The notes: generated by a model not told the origin, from the sequence alone. A DNA stretch of 64,000 bases from Escherichia sp. E1V33 (GCF_004211955.1 NZ_RHJI01000015.1:124001-188000); one strand, 5' to 3'; positions 38,273 through 49,566 are shown, counted from the stretch's first letter. Made by a program: numbers and translations.

Positions 38273-39253
38273 ATGAATATGGAAGAAATTGTGGCCCTTA
38301 GTGTAAAGCATAACGTCTCGGATCTACACCTGTGCAGCGCCTGGCCCGCACGATGGCGCATTCGCGGCAGAATAGAGGCCGCGCCGTTTGACGCGCCGGA
38401 CGTCGAAGAGTTGCTACGGGAGTGGCTGGATGACGATCAGCGGGCGATGTTGCTTGAGAATGGTCAGCTTGATTTTGCCGTGTCGCTGGCGGAAAACCAG
38501 CGATTGCGTGGCAGCGCATTCGCGCAGCGGCAAGGCATTTCTCTGGCGTTACGGCTGTTGCCTTCGCACTGCCCGCAGCTCGAACAGCTTGGCGCACCAC
38601 CGGTATTGCCGGAATTACTCAAGAGCGAGAATGGCCTGATTCTGGTGACGGGGGCGACGGGGAGTGGAAAATCTACCACGCTGGCGGCGATGGTTGGCTA
38701 TCTCAATCAACATGCCGATGCGCATATTCTGACGCTGGAAGATCCTGTGGAATATCTCTATGCCAGCCACCGGTGTTTGATCCAGCAGCGGGAAATCGGT
38801 TTGCATTGTATGACGTTCGCATCGGGATTGCGGGCTGCATTGCGGGAAGATCCTGATGTGATTTTGCTCGGAGAGCTGCGTGACAGCGAAACGATACGTC
38901 TGGCGCTGACGGCGGCAGAAACCGGGCATCTGGTGCTGGCAACCTTACATACACGTGGTGCCGCGCAGGCAGTTGAGCGACTGGTGGATTCATTTCCGGC
39001 GCAAGAAAAAGATCCCGTGCGTAATCAACTGGCGGGTAGTTTACGGGCAGTGTTGTCACAAAAGCTGGAAGTGGATAAACAGGAAGGACGCGTGGCGCTG
39101 TTTGAATTACTGATTAACACACCCGCGGTGGGGAATTTGATTCGCGAAGGGAAAACCCACCAGTTACCGCATGTTATTCAAACCGGGCAACAAGTGGGGA
39201 TGTTAACATTTCAGCAGAGTTATCAGCAGCGGATGAAAGAAGGGCGCTTGTGA
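38273..39253 (+). CDS. yggR: YggR, PilT-like ATPase
   Basis: This 326-residue protein is related to the type IV pilus retraction ATPase PilT. It has an N-terminal PAS-like part (VSDLHLCSAWPARWRIRG), Walker A VTGATGSGKSTT near residue 128, Walker B-like VILLGELRDSETI near 196 and the LATLHTRGAAQAVERL segment. No pilus genes lie nearby; the role is unknown. The ATG at 38273 follows a GAGG ribosome binding site; the frame extends further upstream into the opposing yggS. Confidence 0.92.
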   Translation: MNMEEIVALSVKHNVSDLHLCSAWPARWRIRGRIEAAPFDAPDVEELLREWLDDDQRAMLLENGQLDFAVSLAENQRLRGSAFAQRQGISLALRLLPSHCPQLEQLGAPPVLPELLKSENGLILVTGATGSGKSTTLAAMVGYLNQHADAHILTLEDPVEYLYASHRCLIQQREIGLHCMTFASGLRAALREDPDVILLGELRDSETIRLALTAAETGHLVLATLHTRGAAQAVERLVDSFPAQEKDPVRNQLAGSLRAVLSQKLEVDKQEGRVALFELLINTPAVGNLIREGKTHQLPHVIQTGQQVGMLTFQQSYQQRMKEGRL

Positions 39254-39283
39254 GGATAAAGTGGTTGATTAGCATCGTAAATA

Positions 39284-39433
<150 letters not shown>

Positions 39434-39481
39434 AGACGGAGCGATGACGTTAACGACAATTCGCCATGATTGTAAATCGCT

Positions 39482-39898
39482 TTAATATCCCTGCTCGAAA
39501 TAACTTTCGAGAATGATAACCGCAGAGGCAGAGTCGACTTTGCCTTTGTTTAGCGCCCGATAGCCGCCCTGTTCAAACAGACCGGAACGTGCTTCCACGG
39601 TACTAAGACGCTCGTCATGGAGCTTCACTTCAACACCGAAACGGCCATGAATACGGTTGGCGAATTTACGCGCCCGAGCAGTTAATGGTTGCTCGGTGCC
39701 GTCCATATTCAGCGGTAAACCGACGATGATTTCGTCTGGCTGCCACTCTTTCAGTAAACGTTCGAGGATGTTCCAGTCTGGCGTACCGTCCTGCGCTTTA
39801 ATCGCGGGTAGCGGACGAGCGGTGCCAGTAATGCGTTGGCCGACCGCTACGCCAATACTTTTAGTGCCGAAGTCGAAGGCGAGTAAGGTTCCACTCAT
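39482..39898 (-). CDS. ruvX: RuvX (YqgF), pre-16S rRNA nuclease / Holliday-junction-resolvase fold
   Basis: RuvX is an RNase H-fold nuclease needed for 16S rRNA 5' end maturation. The 138-residue protein has the catalytic start [14 protein letters not shown], the VGLPLNMDG segment, the [10 protein letters not shown] motif and the late [10 protein letters not shown] acidic motif. Its ATG shares one base with the yqgE stop (TGATG). Confidence 0.95.
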   Translation of the reverse strand: MSGTLLAFDFGTKSIGVAVGQRITGTARPLPAIKAQDGTPDWNILERLLKEWQPDEIIVGLPLNMDGTEQPLTARARKFANRIHGRFGVEVKLHDERLSTVEARSGLFEQGGYRALNKGKVDSASAVIILESYFEQGY

Positions 39899-40461
39899 CA
39901 GGCGTGCCCCGCAACGCCAGGCATGGTGAGAATATCAACACCAATCAGTTTTGCCGCATCGCGCCAGCGGTCAGCAATCGGCGTTTTGAACAGAATATTC
40001 AGATCCGCCGGGGCAGTTAGCCACGCGTTATCGAGAATTTCTTGTTCCAGTTGACCTTTCTCCCAGGAGGAGTAACCAAGCGCTACCATCACGTCAGCAG
40101 GTTGTTTATCGGTGCCGAGAGTTTCCAGCACGTCGCGGGAAGTGGTCATCACCGTGTTATCTGAAATGCGAATACTGGACGCAAAATTGGATGGCGGAGT
40201 ATGCAAAATAAACCCGCGATCTTCAGCCAACGGACCGCCAAGCATAACCGGTTTGTCCAGACGGATTGATTCATCACGCGGCTCCGGCGTGATCTTCAGC
40301 TTTTCCAGAATCCCTTCAATTTTGAGATTTTCCAGCGGCTTGTTAATGATGATCCCCATTGCTCCATTGGTATTATGTTCGCAAATGTAGACCACGGAAC
40401 GACGGAAAATCGGATCCTGGAGAGCAGGCATGGCAATAAGAAAGTGATGCTGTAAATTCAT
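39898..40461 (-). CDS. yqgE: YqgE, DUF179 protein
   Basis: This 187-residue protein of family DUF179/AlgH contains the segments [41 protein letters not shown] and [13 protein letters not shown]. Its function is not firmly known. I start at the ATG at 40461 (known N-terminus); the frame is open 24 codons further upstream without family support. It is coupled to ruvX. Confidence 0.93.
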   Translation of the reverse strand: MNLQHHFLIAMPALQDPIFRRSVVYICEHNTNGAMGIIINKPLENLKIEGILEKLKITPEPRDESIRLDKPVMLGGPLAEDRGFILHTPPSNFASSIRISDNTVMTTSRDVLETLGTDKQPADVMVALGYSSWEKGQLEQEILDNAWLTAPADLNILFKTPIADRWRDAAKLIGVDILTMPGVAGHA

Positions 40462-40569
40462 TGTCAGAGGTTCTGTTTCCTGGTTCAAAAAAGCAACAGC
40501 GCCCAGTATGCGTGGAAAGTATGGCGCTGTCACTCATAGTCTCAACGAGATCCCTCTCGCTAAACAGGG

Positions 40570-41520
40570 TTACTGCTGCTGTAAACGAGCTTCAATCGCA
40601 TCCATTAACATTCCGGTGATAGACACCGGAAACTCTGCTTCAATCTCACGAATACAGGTTGGGCTGGTGACGTTAATTTCTGTCAGACGGTCACCGATAA
40701 TATCCAGGCCAACAAAAATCAACCCTTTTTCTTTCAGCGTCGGTCCTACCTGACGGGCGATTTTCCAGTCACTTTCAGTTAGCGGACGAGGTTCGCCACG
40801 ACCACCGGCAGCCAGATTGCCACGGGTTTCGCCGCCTTGCGGAATACGCGCCAGGCAGTACGGTACTGGTTCGCCGTCCACCACCAGCACGCGTTTGTCG
40901 CCATCTTTAATAGCTGGCAGATAATTTTGTGCCATGCAGTAGCGAGTGCCGTGTTCGGTCAAGGTTTCGGCAATGACGCCGAGGTTTGGATCGCCTTCTT
41001 TCACGCGGAAAATAGATGCGCCACCCATACCGTCCAGCGGCTTAAGAATGATGTCGCTGTGTTTTTCCCAGAACGCTTTCAACTGCGCTTTATTACGCGT
41101 GACCAGCGTTTCTGGTGTTAAGTCAGAGAACCAGGCGGTAAACAGTTTTTCGTTACAGTCGCGCAGGCTCTGTGGCTTGTTGACGATCAGCGTTCCTTTC
41201 TCTTCGGCGCGTTCCAGAATATAGGTCGCGTAGATAAACTCGGTATCAAACGGCGGATCTTTACGCATCAGGATCACGTCGAGATCGGCCAGTTGCAGAT
41301 CCTGCTCACCCGTGAACTCGTACCATTTATCGTAGTTCTGTTCGACGCTCAAAGTACGCGTACGAGCGCGAGCCTCACCATTGATCAAATAGAGATCGGC
41401 CATCTCCATATAGTGAAGTTCGTAACCACGACGCTGTGCTTCCAGCAACATAGCGAAACTGGAATCTTTCTTGATGTTGATGCTTGCGATGGGGTCCATC
41501 ACGATGCCGAGCTTGATCAT
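40570..41520 (-). CDS. gshB: GshB, glutathione synthetase
   Basis: GshB joins gamma-glutamylcysteine and glycine with ATP. The 316-residue protein has the ATP-grasp fold with landmarks MRKDPPFDTEFIYATY, NKPQSLRDCNEKLF, LKPLDGMGGASIF, RIPQGGETRGNLAAGGRG and EINVTSPTCIREI. It follows rsmE by 12 bp and is upstream of yqgE and ruvX on the same strand. Confidence 0.97.
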   Translation of the reverse strand: MIKLGIVMDPIASINIKKDSSFAMLLEAQRRGYELHYMEMADLYLINGEARARTRTLSVEQNYDKWYEFTGEQDLQLADLDVILMRKDPPFDTEFIYATYILERAEEKGTLIVNKPQSLRDCNEKLFTAWFSDLTPETLVTRNKAQLKAFWEKHSDIILKPLDGMGGASIFRVKEGDPNLGVIAETLTEHGTRYCMAQNYLPAIKDGDKRVLVVDGEPVPYCLARIPQGGETRGNLAAGGRGEPRPLTESDWKIARQVGPTLKEKGLIFVGLDIIGDRLTEINVTSPTCIREIEAEFPVSITGMLMDAIEARLQQQ

Positions 41521-41532
41521 TATTCTTCTCCG

Positions 41533-42264
41533 TTAGCCCAGATCGCCAAAACGCACTTGTAGCGCGGTAATGGCGGTGAGCGCAGTTGTCTCAGTACGCA
41601 GAACGCGAGGTCCCAACAGGATATCAGTAAATTGATAGCGGGCAGTCATGGCAATTTCATCTGCCGACAAACCGCCTTCCGGGCCAATCAGCAGGCGGAC
41701 GCGTTCAACCGGCAACGGCAATGTGTTGATGCTGTTACTGGCGCGCGGGTGAAGATTGAGTTTCAAGCCTTCATCCTGCTCTGCACACCAGGCTTCCAGA
41801 TCCATCGCCGGACGGATTTCTGGTACCCGATTACGACCACACTGCTCGCAGGCGGCAATTGCAATTTTCTGCCACTGCTGGAGCTTCTTGTTCAGACGTT
41901 CGCTATCCAGTTTAACGCCGCAGCGTTCAGAAAAAAGTGGCGTAATGAGGCTTACGCCAAGTTCTATCGATTTCTGGATAGTGAATTCCATTTTTTCTCC
42001 GCGCGACATCACCTGACCGAGGTGAATATGCAAGGGGGATTCACGATCGTCTACCTGGCCTTCCAGCACTTTAACTTCCACGCTTTTTTTGCTGGCGCTG
42101 GTGATTTCTGCGTCAAAAACCTGGTTGCTGCCGTCAAATAACTGTAATGCCTGACCCGGCCCCATACGCAGCACGCGCCCGATATGGTTAGCGGCATCTT
42201 CACAAAGCGCGATATGCGAATTGCTGGTGAGTGGTTCAGGATGATAAATGCGGGGGATACGCAT
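41533..42264 (-). CDS. rsmE: RsmE, 16S rRNA m3U1498 methyltransferase
   Basis: RsmE methylates U1498 of 16S rRNA. The 243-residue SPOUT-family protein has an N-terminal PUA-like domain (about 1-70) and the knotted domain with [31 protein letters not shown] and [14 protein letters not shown]. The ATG at 42264 gives the known N-terminus [10 protein letters not shown]; an upstream start adds 19 residues that do not fit the family. Confidence 0.95.
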   Translation of the reverse strand: MRIPRIYHPEPLTSNSHIALCEDAANHIGRVLRMGPGQALQLFDGSNQVFDAEITSASKKSVEVKVLEGQVDDRESPLHIHLGQVMSRGEKMEFTIQKSIELGVSLITPLFSERCGVKLDSERLNKKLQQWQKIAIAACEQCGRNRVPEIRPAMDLEAWCAEQDEGLKLNLHPRASNSINTLPLPVERVRLLIGPEGGLSADEIAMTARYQFTDILLGPRVLRTETTALTAITALQVRFGDLG

Positions 42265-42342
42265 GGTTAAAAATCCGCGTCGTCTCCCCACGCGGTTGCG
42301 CGCGTGGGGTAGGGTTAACAAAAAGAATTTCGCTAGTGTAGG

Positions 42343-43050
42343 TTAGCTCTTTCGCGCCTGGCAAGCGCGTTGCACATACGGGTTGTGATTGCCTTGCACC
42401 TTCGCGATGCGTTCGTCACGCTCACACTCCCAGTCGGTGACCGGATACATCTTGTTCCAGGCGTTAAACAGCTGCGTTTGCTGGCGTGAGAGGGTCAGGT
42501 TGTACTGGTCACGCATGTAGAAGTAAATCCGCGCAATGGAGCCACGGGTATGAGCTGGCGGTTCAGCAACTTTTTCTTTGAAATCAACCTTCATGGCACA
42601 CTGCCCATATTGCCCTTCGCCGCCATTCCACTGGCTGTACATAAAGTTGCCGCGATCGCCGTTCACTTCACCTATCGCGGGCTGCAGGTTATGCATATCG
42701 CTTTCCATTTGGCGATAAACCGGATCTTTAGCGCAGTTTTTACGACCGCCTTCCTGCCAGCATTGACGCTGGTGGCCGAACTGCCAGGCGGGAACAACAT
42801 GTTCCCACTCTACGCGGCTGGCGCGGTTTTCATTTTTGCGAACCTGGTACCCGCACGACTCCAGATCCACGATGCCTTTTTTACCCTGCCAGTTAATTTT
42901 ACATCCGCAGTAAAATGTTCCCGGCACATCAGCGTAGACTTTTACCGCTGCTGTTTTCGCCTGGGAAAAACTATTGATGCCTTCGGCTAACGCCGTGCCG
43001 GATAATGCTGCGCTCAGTACCACCGCAGCCACAGACAAATTACGGTACAT
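42343..43050 (-). CDS. endA: EndA, periplasmic DNA-specific endonuclease I
   Basis: EndA is a periplasmic double-strand-cutting DNase. The 235-residue precursor has a signal peptide (about residues 1-22, cleavage near ALA-E), paired cysteines for disulphides and the catalytic segment [16 protein letters not shown] with the metal-binding [14 protein letters not shown] region. The ATG at 43050, with a GGAG ribosome binding site, is preferred to the GTG just upstream. Confidence 0.96.
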   Translation of the reverse strand: MYRNLSVAAVVLSAALSGTALAEGINSFSQAKTAAVKVYADVPGTFYCGCKINWQGKKGIVDLESCGYQVRKNENRASRVEWEHVVPAWQFGHQRQCWQEGGRKNCAKDPVYRQMESDMHNLQPAIGEVNGDRGNFMYSQWNGGEGQYGQCAMKVDFKEKVAEPPAHTRGSIARIYFYMRDQYNLTLSRQQTQLFNAWNKMYPVTDWECERDERIAKVQGNHNPYVQRACQARKS

Positions 43051-43144
43051 CACTTACTCCGTGTTAAAACGAGCGAGCAACGTAGCGAAAGTTTTTTTGG
43101 TATGCAATCAGCCAGATCAGTAAAATACCTGATAGTTCTACTGG

Positions 43145-43642
43145 TTATTGGGCAACCAGTTGTTCGCCGCAGTGAACGCAGCGATAGACGGCTTCGCCTC
43201 GTACCACGCGGTTATGACGACGTACGGTAAGCTGATGTTCCTGGCATTTGCAACGGTAGGGGAAAGTGTTACGGCGCACGGATTGCAGTTCAAACTGATG
43301 CGTACGACGTGCAGGAACGCCCAGCACGCTTTCCATCATCCACTTCCACTCTTTGCCATGTGGCGCTACGCGACCAAAGTGTTTCCATACCAGCAAATGC
43401 GCCAGTTCGTGCGGCACCACTTCTTCTATAAACGCCTCGCAGTTTTCCATCAATAACACCGGATTGAGGCGAATTTCATAGCTTTCCAGCCAGGCCGTTC
43501 CTGCGGAGGTTCCGCGCTGAGTGTATGAGAGTTTTGGCTCCGGATAGTTACGCCCCAGCTTCAGGTTGGCCTGGGCGAGCTTTTCCCGCAGGCGACGCAT
43601 AACAGCCTGTTGGATGGCGATAGGGAGACGGGATGTTTTCAT
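43145..43642 (-). CDS. sprT: SprT, zinc-metalloprotease-like protein
   Basis: This 165-residue SprT-family protein has the zinc motif [15 protein letters not shown] (HExxH) near residue 79 and a C-terminal zinc ribbon with two CxxC-type pairs (YRCKCQEH and YRCVHCGEQ). Its relatives are DNA-protein crosslink proteases; its role in E. coli is not settled. Confidence 0.94.
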   Translation of the reverse strand: MKTSRLPIAIQQAVMRRLREKLAQANLKLGRNYPEPKLSYTQRGTSAGTAWLESYEIRLNPVLLMENCEAFIEEVVPHELAHLLVWKHFGRVAPHGKEWKWMMESVLGVPARRTHQFELQSVRRNTFPYRCKCQEHQLTVRRHNRVVRGEAVYRCVHCGEQLVAQ

Positions 43643-43718
43643 AGCGGCAGAGGATAGAGCGAAGAAAAGATGACTGCAAGAGGTGGCTTCCTCCGCGACG
43701 GGAGGAAGCCTGAGGAGA

Positions 43719-45113
43719 TTAATCGTGAGCGCCGATTTCGCGCAGTTTACGACCTTTCATCAGATTACGTTCAATGTGTTCCAGCGAAACGTGTTTGGTT
43801 TCTGGCACCAGCCACAGTGTCAGCAGGATAAACAGCACGTTCAGACCCGCGTAAACCCAGAAGGTATTGGCGTTGCCCAGCGTGTTGAGCATGGTCAGGA
43901 ACGTTGCGCCGACAATCATGTTGGCAATCCAGTTAGTAGCGGTGGAACAGGTGATACCGAAGTCGCGGCCTTTAAGCGGCTGGATTTCAGAACACAGTAC
44001 CCAAATCAAAGGACCCGCGCTCATGGCAAAACCGACAATAAACATCAGCAGCATGGCGATGGCGAAATACTGCGCCGACGGTGAGTGAATACCGATGTGC
44101 ATCATTGTACCCAGTACGCCCATGCCCACAGCCATCACCAGGAAGCCCAGCGTCAGCGTCGGTTTACGTCCCCAACGGTCAACAAGGCCAATTGCGATGA
44201 AGGTAGCGAGTACGTTGGTCAGGCCGACGATCACGGTCCCCCACATTTGTTCCGTCGTGTTGGTATACCCCGCCAGTTCGAAGATTTTTGGCGCGTAATA
44301 CATGATGACGTTCATCCCGGTGAATTGCTGCATCACCTGCAACAGTACACCCAGGAACACCGCACGACGGAAGTTACTGTTCTCTTTAAACAGCGCCCAA
44401 CCGCTCTGTTTTACCTGCAAACTTTCACGGATTTCATCCAGTTCGCGTTTCGCTTCCGTGCTGGTGTCGCGCAGGCGCAGTAGCACGCGTTCGGCATCAA
44501 CAAAGCGGCGTTTAGCAGCAAACCAACGTGGGCTGTCTGGCAGGAAGAAGACGCCAATCAGTAGCAGAATTGCCGGGATGATAATCACACCCAGCATCCA
44601 GCGCCATGCACCGGTGTAGCTGAAGGCGGTATCAGAAAGATAAGCGCCGAGGATCCCGATAGTGATCATCAACTGATACATCGAGATCATACTGCCGCGA
44701 ATTTTTTCCGGCGCAATCTCAGAGAGGTACAGCGGTGCGGTATAGGAAGCCACACCCACCGCCAGCCCCAGCAGCACGCGGGAAAGAATCAGCACTTCAA
44801 CGTTCGGCGCAGCGGCAGAGAACAGAGAGCCAGCAACAAACAGGATTGCGCCAATCATCAGGCTCTTTTTGCGCCCGAGTTTAAAGGAGAGCCAGCCGCT
44901 GCCTACCGCACCGACCGCCGCACCAAACATCATGGAACTTACGACCCATTCTTGAGTGTGCGAGGTAATCTGGAATTCATCTGCAATAAACGGCAGTGCG
45001 CCAGCAATTACACCGATATCCAGGCCAAAGAGTAATCCCGCCAGAGCAGCAAGGAAGCAGACGAAAAACGTCATTGCCTTGTTTGACCGCCCCTGTTTTT
45101 TAGCGTCAGGCAT
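43719..45113 (-). CDS. galP: GalP, galactose:proton symporter
   Basis: GalP imports galactose and glucose with a proton. The 464-residue protein has 12 spans and the sugar porter motifs: [10 protein letters not shown] after span 2, PESPR-like PDSPRWF after span 6, DRWGRKPT between spans 8 and 9, and [12 protein letters not shown] at the end. The ATG at 45113 gives the known N-terminus; the longer frame adds 4 residues. CRP and Gal operator sites lie upstream. Confidence 0.97.
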   Translation of the reverse strand: MPDAKKQGRSNKAMTFFVCFLAALAGLLFGLDIGVIAGALPFIADEFQITSHTQEWVVSSMMFGAAVGAVGSGWLSFKLGRKKSLMIGAILFVAGSLFSAAAPNVEVLILSRVLLGLAVGVASYTAPLYLSEIAPEKIRGSMISMYQLMITIGILGAYLSDTAFSYTGAWRWMLGVIIIPAILLLIGVFFLPDSPRWFAAKRRFVDAERVLLRLRDTSTEAKRELDEIRESLQVKQSGWALFKENSNFRRAVFLGVLLQVMQQFTGMNVIMYYAPKIFELAGYTNTTEQMWGTVIVGLTNVLATFIAIGLVDRWGRKPTLTLGFLVMAVGMGVLGTMMHIGIHSPSAQYFAIAMLLMFIVGFAMSAGPLIWVLCSEIQPLKGRDFGITCSTATNWIANMIVGATFLTMLNTLGNANTFWVYAGLNVLFILLTLWLVPETKHVSLEHIERNLMKGRKLREIGAHD

Positions 45114-45176
45114 GATGCCCTCCAATATGGTTATTTTTTATTGTGAATTAAGATAGGTGAGTACGACATAAAAATA

Positions 45177-45211
45177 TGTGAAGCAAATCACATCAGTGTA
45201 ATCGATTACAC
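45177..45211 (-). promoter_or_regulatory. galP CRP site and GalR/GalS operator
   Basis: A perfect CRP palindrome, TGTGA-AGCAAA-TCACA, lies at 45177 to 45192. Four bases further, at 45196 to 45211, is the perfect 16-bp Gal operator GTGTAATCGATTACAC. This fits galactose induction through GalR and GalS with cAMP-CRP activation. Confidence 0.88.
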
Positions 45212-45377
45212 TAACATTTATTATGGTTATAATTTAAGTGCATGAAAATAATTGAGTTATATCATCATAGATTAAGCAGTGTTATCTGCAATTAAGACTT
45301 TGCTGAAAAGAAATGTAACAACCGTGAAAGCCGAATAATAATATGAAAATATTACAAATATTTGGCTGTTGTGGTTG

Positions 45378-45393
45378 GTGTAATCGGTTTCAG
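45378..45393 (-). promoter_or_regulatory. Second Gal operator-like site upstream of galP
   Basis: GTGTAATCGGTTTCAG matches the Gal operator consensus in the left half and partly in the right. It lies about 182 bp from the first operator, a spacing that could allow DNA looping. Confidence 0.55.
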
Positions 45394-45459
45394 TAGTGAT
45401 GATAATTTGCGGTAAAACGTGTTCAGGAAGAATGATGTTATTGTGCGGGCGGTTTTTTT

Positions 45460-45578
45460 GCCGGATGCGGCGTGAATGCCTTATCCAGCCTACGAGCGCG
45501 GTGATATCTGTAGGTCGGATAAGATGCGGCAGCATCGCATCCGACACAATGCCGAATGCGGCGTGAACGCCTATCCAC
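45460..45578. repeat. REP/BIME array between galP and metK
   Basis: Three REP-like units: GCCGGATGCGGCGTGAATGC, then the opposite orientation around GGATAAGATGCGGCAGCATC, then GCCGAATGCGGCGTGAACGC. Confidence 0.88.
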
Positions 45579-45593
45579 CGCGGTGAGGTGAAA

Positions 45594-45618
45594 GAAAAAG
45601 GCCAGCGCGAGGCTGGCC
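45594..45618 (-). terminator. Terminator of metK
   Basis: On the minus strand a perfect 7-bp stem (GGCCAGC with GCTGGCC) and 5-base loop are followed by five T residues and a C. Confidence 0.88.
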
Positions 45619-45640
45619 TTTGAAAGCATGTGAATAAAGA

Positions 45641-46795
45641 TCACTTCAGACCGGCAGCATCGCGCAGCAGCTGCGCTTTGTCGGTTTTTTCCCACGGGAA
45701 ATGTTCGCGACCAAAGTGACCGTATGCTGCGGTTTCTTTGTAGATCGGGTGCAGCAGATCCAGCATCTGAATCAGACCGTATGGGCGCAGGTCGAAGAAC
45801 TCGCGTACCAGCAGAGTCAGCTGTTCAGAAGGCACTTTCTCAGTACCGAAAGTTTCCACCATGATGGAAGTCGGTTCAGCCACGCCGATTGCGTAGGAAA
45901 CCTGAATTTCGCAACGGTCAGCCAGGCCAGCAGCCACGATATTTTTCGCTACATAACGTGCAGCGTACGCTGCAGAACGGTCCACTTTTGATGGATCTTT
46001 ACCAGAGAACGCGCCGCCACCGTGACGCGCCATGCCGCCGTAGGTATCAACGATAATTTTACGACCAGTCAGACCGCAGTCACCCATCGGGCCGCCGATA
46101 ACAAAACGTCCGGTCGGGTTGATGAAGAATTTGGTTGCGGAAGTCAGCCATTCAGCCGGCAGAATCGGCTTGATGATCTCTTCCATTACCGCTTCTTGCA
46201 GCGATTTCTGGTCGATATCTTCAGAGTGCTGAGTGGAAAGCACGACAGCATCAATGCCGACGATTTTGCCGTCGTCATACTGGAAAGTCACCTGGCTTTT
46301 CGCGTCCGGGCGCAGCCAAGGCAGAGTGCCGTTTTTACGCACTTCAGCCTGACGCTGTACCAGACGGTGTGCATAGGTGATAGGGGCTGGCATCAGCACG
46401 TCGGTTTCATTGGTTGCGTAGCCGAACATCAGACCCTGGTCGCCCGCGCCCTGTTCCAGCGGATCGGCACGGTCAACGCCCTGGTTGATGTCAGGAGATT
46501 GTTTGCCGATAGCGCTCAGGACCGCACAGGAGTTAGCGTCAAAGCCCATGTCAGAATGCACATAACCAATTTCGCGAACGGTGTTACGGGTGATCTCTTC
46601 GATGTCTACCCAGGCACTGGTAGTGATTTCACCGCCAACTAAAACCATGCCGGTTTTTACGTAGGTTTCGCAAGCAACGCGTGCTTTCGGATCCTGTTCG
46701 AGGATCGCGTCTAAAACGGCATCAGAGATTTGGTCAGCAATTTTGTCAGGATGCCCTTCAGAGACGGACTCGGACGTAAAAAGGTGTTTTGCCAT
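45641..46795 (-). CDS. metK: MetK, S-adenosylmethionine synthetase
   Basis: MetK makes SAM from methionine and ATP and is essential. The 384-residue protein has the N-terminal substrate site [18 protein letters not shown], the hexapeptide GAGDQG, the [19 protein letters not shown]-loop-like motif and the C-terminal FGREHFPWE. It is transcribed divergently from yqgB-speA and ends at a strong terminator. Confidence 0.98.
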   Translation of the reverse strand: MAKHLFTSESVSEGHPDKIADQISDAVLDAILEQDPKARVACETYVKTGMVLVGGEITTSAWVDIEEITRNTVREIGYVHSDMGFDANSCAVLSAIGKQSPDINQGVDRADPLEQGAGDQGLMFGYATNETDVLMPAPITYAHRLVQRQAEVRKNGTLPWLRPDAKSQVTFQYDDGKIVGIDAVVLSTQHSEDIDQKSLQEAVMEEIIKPILPAEWLTSATKFFINPTGRFVIGGPMGDCGLTGRKIIVDTYGGMARHGGGAFSGKDPSKVDRSAAYAARYVAKNIVAAGLADRCEIQVSYAIGVAEPTSIMVETFGTEKVPSEQLTLLVREFFDLRPYGLIQMLDLLHPIYKETAAYGHFGREHFPWEKTDKAQLLRDAAGLK

Positions 46796-46916
46796 ATTTA
46801 ATATCGCCTAAAGAGAATTTGGTTAGCTCAAACTGTTGTGTGGATTTTCTGTGGTAGCGGATCCTACCACGACTCGACAGGTTAAAAACACTGGCAGTCT
46901 GAGTGTTAATCAGTAT

Positions 46917-46940
46917 GGATGGATTAACATCTGGATGGCT
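46917..46940 (-). promoter_or_regulatory. Met boxes (MetJ operator) upstream of metK
   Basis: On the minus strand, three adjacent 8-mers (AGCCATCC, AGATGTTA, ATCCATCC) each match 4 to 5 positions of the Met box AGACGTCT. They sit about 120 bp before the metK start. Weak individual boxes in tandem are typical for MetJ. Confidence 0.5.
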
Positions 46941-47098
46941 ATTTTAGGTCATTCCTTCACCCGATTTCCACTTTTTTTTTAATCGTGTCTCATTCTGTTA
47001 AAAACGTGGCTGGAAATTTTTCCTGACAATGCTGGCATTCTGTGTATTTATCTTTTGCAATTTTCTGCCATTGTGGGGTATAAAACGCGGCGCGCGGC

Positions 47099-47293
47099 TT
47101 AAATAAAAAGCACACGACGTTTCTTTCGTGTTGCCACTTCCAGCCGGGTTGAAATCAGAGTTTTGGCTTGTGGGTTCGTCTTAACGGGCGGCCGTGGAGG
47201 TGATACGAAATAATGAACCGTTGTCTGCTGCTTAACCTGTCTCACCGTTCTGGTGAAGATTCGTTCCCCGCACTCTGCATCTCTGCTTTGCAT
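47099..47293 (-). CDS. Possible small protein (yqgD position)
   Basis: A 64-codon minus-strand frame starts [20 protein letters not shown] and ends in a basic tail (RKKRRVLFI). It lies at the position and strand of yqgD in K-12. It has no domain I recognise, and the predicted product is very basic. It may be non-coding. Confidence 0.3.
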
Positions 47294-47449
47294 ACCTGCC
47301 GATGTTATACCCATCTCGGCGCTTCTCAGGATTCAAGAGCTGGCAACAGTTATTGAGGACTGAACAAGGGCGCTCTTGTAAAAACAAGAGTTTTCTCGTG
47401 GTTTCGCCGAACTGTCACACTTACGTTCGGTTATGTGCTTAATAATGTT

Positions 47450-47581
47450 ATGAAAAAGAAACCGGTTGCGCAGTCGGAGTGTCAGCATATGCTGCTGGAA
47501 AATCCGTGTGCTTATGGGTTGTTATCGCAGTTTCAGGCTGCGATAGTGGTTAACTGTTTTACACTTAATAAAATAATTTGA
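47450..47581 (+). CDS. yqgB: YqgB, small protein upstream of speA
   Basis: This 43-residue protein starts [20 protein letters not shown] and ends [11 protein letters not shown], matching the E. coli small protein YqgB with a few substitutions. Its stop codon is 8 bp before the speA ATG, so it is probably translated from the speA message and may act as a leader peptide. Molecular function is unknown to me. Confidence 0.8.
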   Translation: MKKKPVAQSECQHMLLENPCAYGLLSQFQAAIVVNCFTLNKII

Positions 47582-47589
47582 GGTTCGCT

Positions 47590-49566
47590 ATGTCTGACGA
47601 CATGTCTATAAGTTTGCCTTCGTCAGCGGGCGAACACGGTGTACTACGCTCCATGCAGGAGGTTGCAATGAGCTCCCAGGAAGCCAGCAAGATGCTGCGT
47701 ACTTACAATATTGCCTGGTGGGGCAATAACTACTATGACGTTAACGAGTTGGGTCACATCAGCGTGTGCCCGGACCCGGACGTCCCGGAAGCTCGCGTCG
47801 ATCTCGCGCAGTTGGTGAAAACCCGCGAAGCACAGGGCCAGCGTCTGCCTGCACTGTTCTGTTTCCCACAGATCCTGCAGCACCGTTTGCGTTCCATTAA
47901 CGCCGCGTTCAAACGTGCGCGTGAATCCTACGGCTATAACGGCGATTACTTCCTCGTTTATCCAATCAAAGTTAACCAGCACCGCCGCGTGATTGAGTCC
48001 CTGATTCATTCTGGCGAACCGCTGGGACTAGAAGCTGGCTCGAAAGCAGAGTTGATGGCGGTGCTTGCGCATGCTGGCATGACCCGTAGCGTCATCGTCT
48101 GTAATGGTTATAAAGACCGCGAATATATCCGCCTGGCGCTGATTGGCGAGAAGATGGGCCACAAGGTCTATCTGGTCATTGAGAAGATGTCAGAAATCGC
48201 CATTGTGCTGGATGAAGCCGAACGGCTGAACGTCATCCCGCGTTTGGGTGTGCGTGCACGTCTGGCTTCGCAGGGCTCGGGTAAATGGCAGTCCTCCGGT
48301 GGGGAAAAATCGAAGTTCGGTCTGGCGGCAACGCAAGTGCTGCAACTGGTTGAAACATTGCGTGAAGCCGGGCGTCTCGACAGCCTGCAACTGCTGCACT
48401 TCCACCTCGGTTCGCAGATGGCGAATATTCGCGATATCGCCACAGGTGTTCGTGAATCCGCTCGTTTCTATGTGGAACTGCACAAGCTGGGCGTCAATAT
48501 TCAGTGCTTCGACGTCGGCGGCGGTCTGGGTGTCGACTATGAAGGCACCCGTTCGCAGTCTGACTGCTCCGTAAACTATGGCCTCAATGAATACGCCAAC
48601 AACATCATCTGGGCGATTGGTGATGCGTGTGAAGAAAATGGTCTGCCGCATCCGACGGTAATCACCGAATCGGGTCGTGCGGTGACTGCGCATCACACCG
48701 TGCTGGTGTCTAATATCATCGGCGTGGAACGTAACGAATACACGGTGCCGACTGCGCCCGCAGAAGATGCGCCGCGTGCATTGCAAAGCATGTGGGAAAC
48801 CTGGCAGGAGATGCACGAACCGGGAACTCGCCGTTCTCTGCGTGAATGGTTACACGACAGCCAGATGGATCTACACGATATTCATATTGGCTACTCTTCC
48901 GGCACCTTTAGCCTGCAAGAGCGCGCATGGGCTGAGCAGCTTTATCTGAGCATGTGCCATGAAGTGCAGAAGCAACTGGACCCGCAAAACCGTGCGCATC
49001 GCCCGATTATCGACGAGCTGCAGGAACGTATGGCGGACAAAATGTACGTAAACTTCTCGTTGTTCCAGTCGATGCCGGATGCGTGGGGGATCGACCAGCT
49101 ATTCCCGGTTCTGCCGTTGGAAGGGCTGAATCAAGTCCCGGAACGTCGTGCGGTGCTGTTGGATATTACCTGTGACTCTGACGGTGCTATCGATCACTAT
49201 ATCGATGGTGATGGTATTGCCACGACAATGCCAATGCCGGAGTACGATCCGGAGAATCCGCCGATGCTCGGTTTCTTTATGGTCGGCGCATATCAGGAGA
49301 TCCTCGGCAACATGCACAACCTGTTCGGTGATACCGAAGCGGTTGACGTGTTCGTCTTCCCTGACGGTAGCGTGGAAGTGGAACTGTCTGACGAAGGCGA
49401 TACCGTGGCGGACATGCTGCAATATGTACAGCTCGATCCGAAAACGCTGTTAACTCAGTTCCGTGATCAAGTAAAGAAAACCGATCTTGATGCTGAACTG
49501 CAACAACAGTTCCTGGAAGAGTTCGAGGCAGGTTTGTACGGTTATACCTATCTTGAAGATGAATAA
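47590..49566 (+). CDS. speA: SpeA, biosynthetic arginine decarboxylase
   Basis: SpeA decarboxylates arginine to agmatine, the first step of the agmatine route to putrescine. The 658-residue protein has the group IV PLP barrel with the PLP lysine in [10 protein letters not shown] (Lys127), [11 protein letters not shown], the glycine-rich [13 protein letters not shown] phosphate site, [10 protein letters not shown], and the C-terminal [10 protein letters not shown] catalytic cysteine region. I use the ATG at 47590 (MSDDMS); an upstream TTG in frame overlaps the yqgB stop. speB, the next enzyme, follows after an inserted lipoprotein gene. Confidence 0.97.
   Translation: MSDDMSISLPSSAGEHGVLRSMQEVAMSSQEASKMLRTYNIAWWGNNYYDVNELGHISVCPDPDVPEARVDLAQLVKTREAQGQRLPALFCFPQILQHRLRSINAAFKRARESYGYNGDYFLVYPIKVNQHRRVIESLIHSGEPLGLEAGSKAELMAVLAHAGMTRSVIVCNGYKDREYIRLALIGEKMGHKVYLVIEKMSEIAIVLDEAERLNVIPRLGVRARLASQGSGKWQSSGGEKSKFGLAATQVLQLVETLREAGRLDSLQLLHFHLGSQMANIRDIATGVRESARFYVELHKLGVNIQCFDVGGGLGVDYEGTRSQSDCSVNYGLNEYANNIIWAIGDACEENGLPHPTVITESGRAVTAHHTVLVSNIIGVERNEYTVPTAPAEDAPRALQSMWETWQEMHEPGTRRSLREWLHDSQMDLHDIHIGYSSGTFSLQERAWAEQLYLSMCHEVQKQLDPQNRAHRPIIDELQERMADKMYVNFSLFQSMPDAWGIDQLFPVLPLEGLNQVPERRAVLLDITCDSDGAIDHYIDGDGIATTMPMPEYDPENPPMLGFFMVGAYQEILGNMHNLFGDTEAVDVFVFPDGSVEVELSDEGDTVADMLQYVQLDPKTLLTQFRDQVKKTDLDAELQQQFLEEFEAGLYGYTYLEDE

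Larger units (their letters stand above)
46796..47449. other. Divergent metK-yqgB/speA intergenic region
   Basis: About 650 bp holding the metK leader with Met boxes, a possible small minus-strand gene (47099 to 47293) and the yqgB-speA promoter. No riboswitch-like fold was recognised; metK in enteric bacteria is controlled by MetJ instead. Confidence 0.5.

Noticed and set aside
46796..47099. Possible SAM riboswitch upstream of metK
   Set aside because: No SAM-type aptamer pattern was recognised; enteric metK is known to be MetJ-regulated and Met-box-like 8-mers are present.
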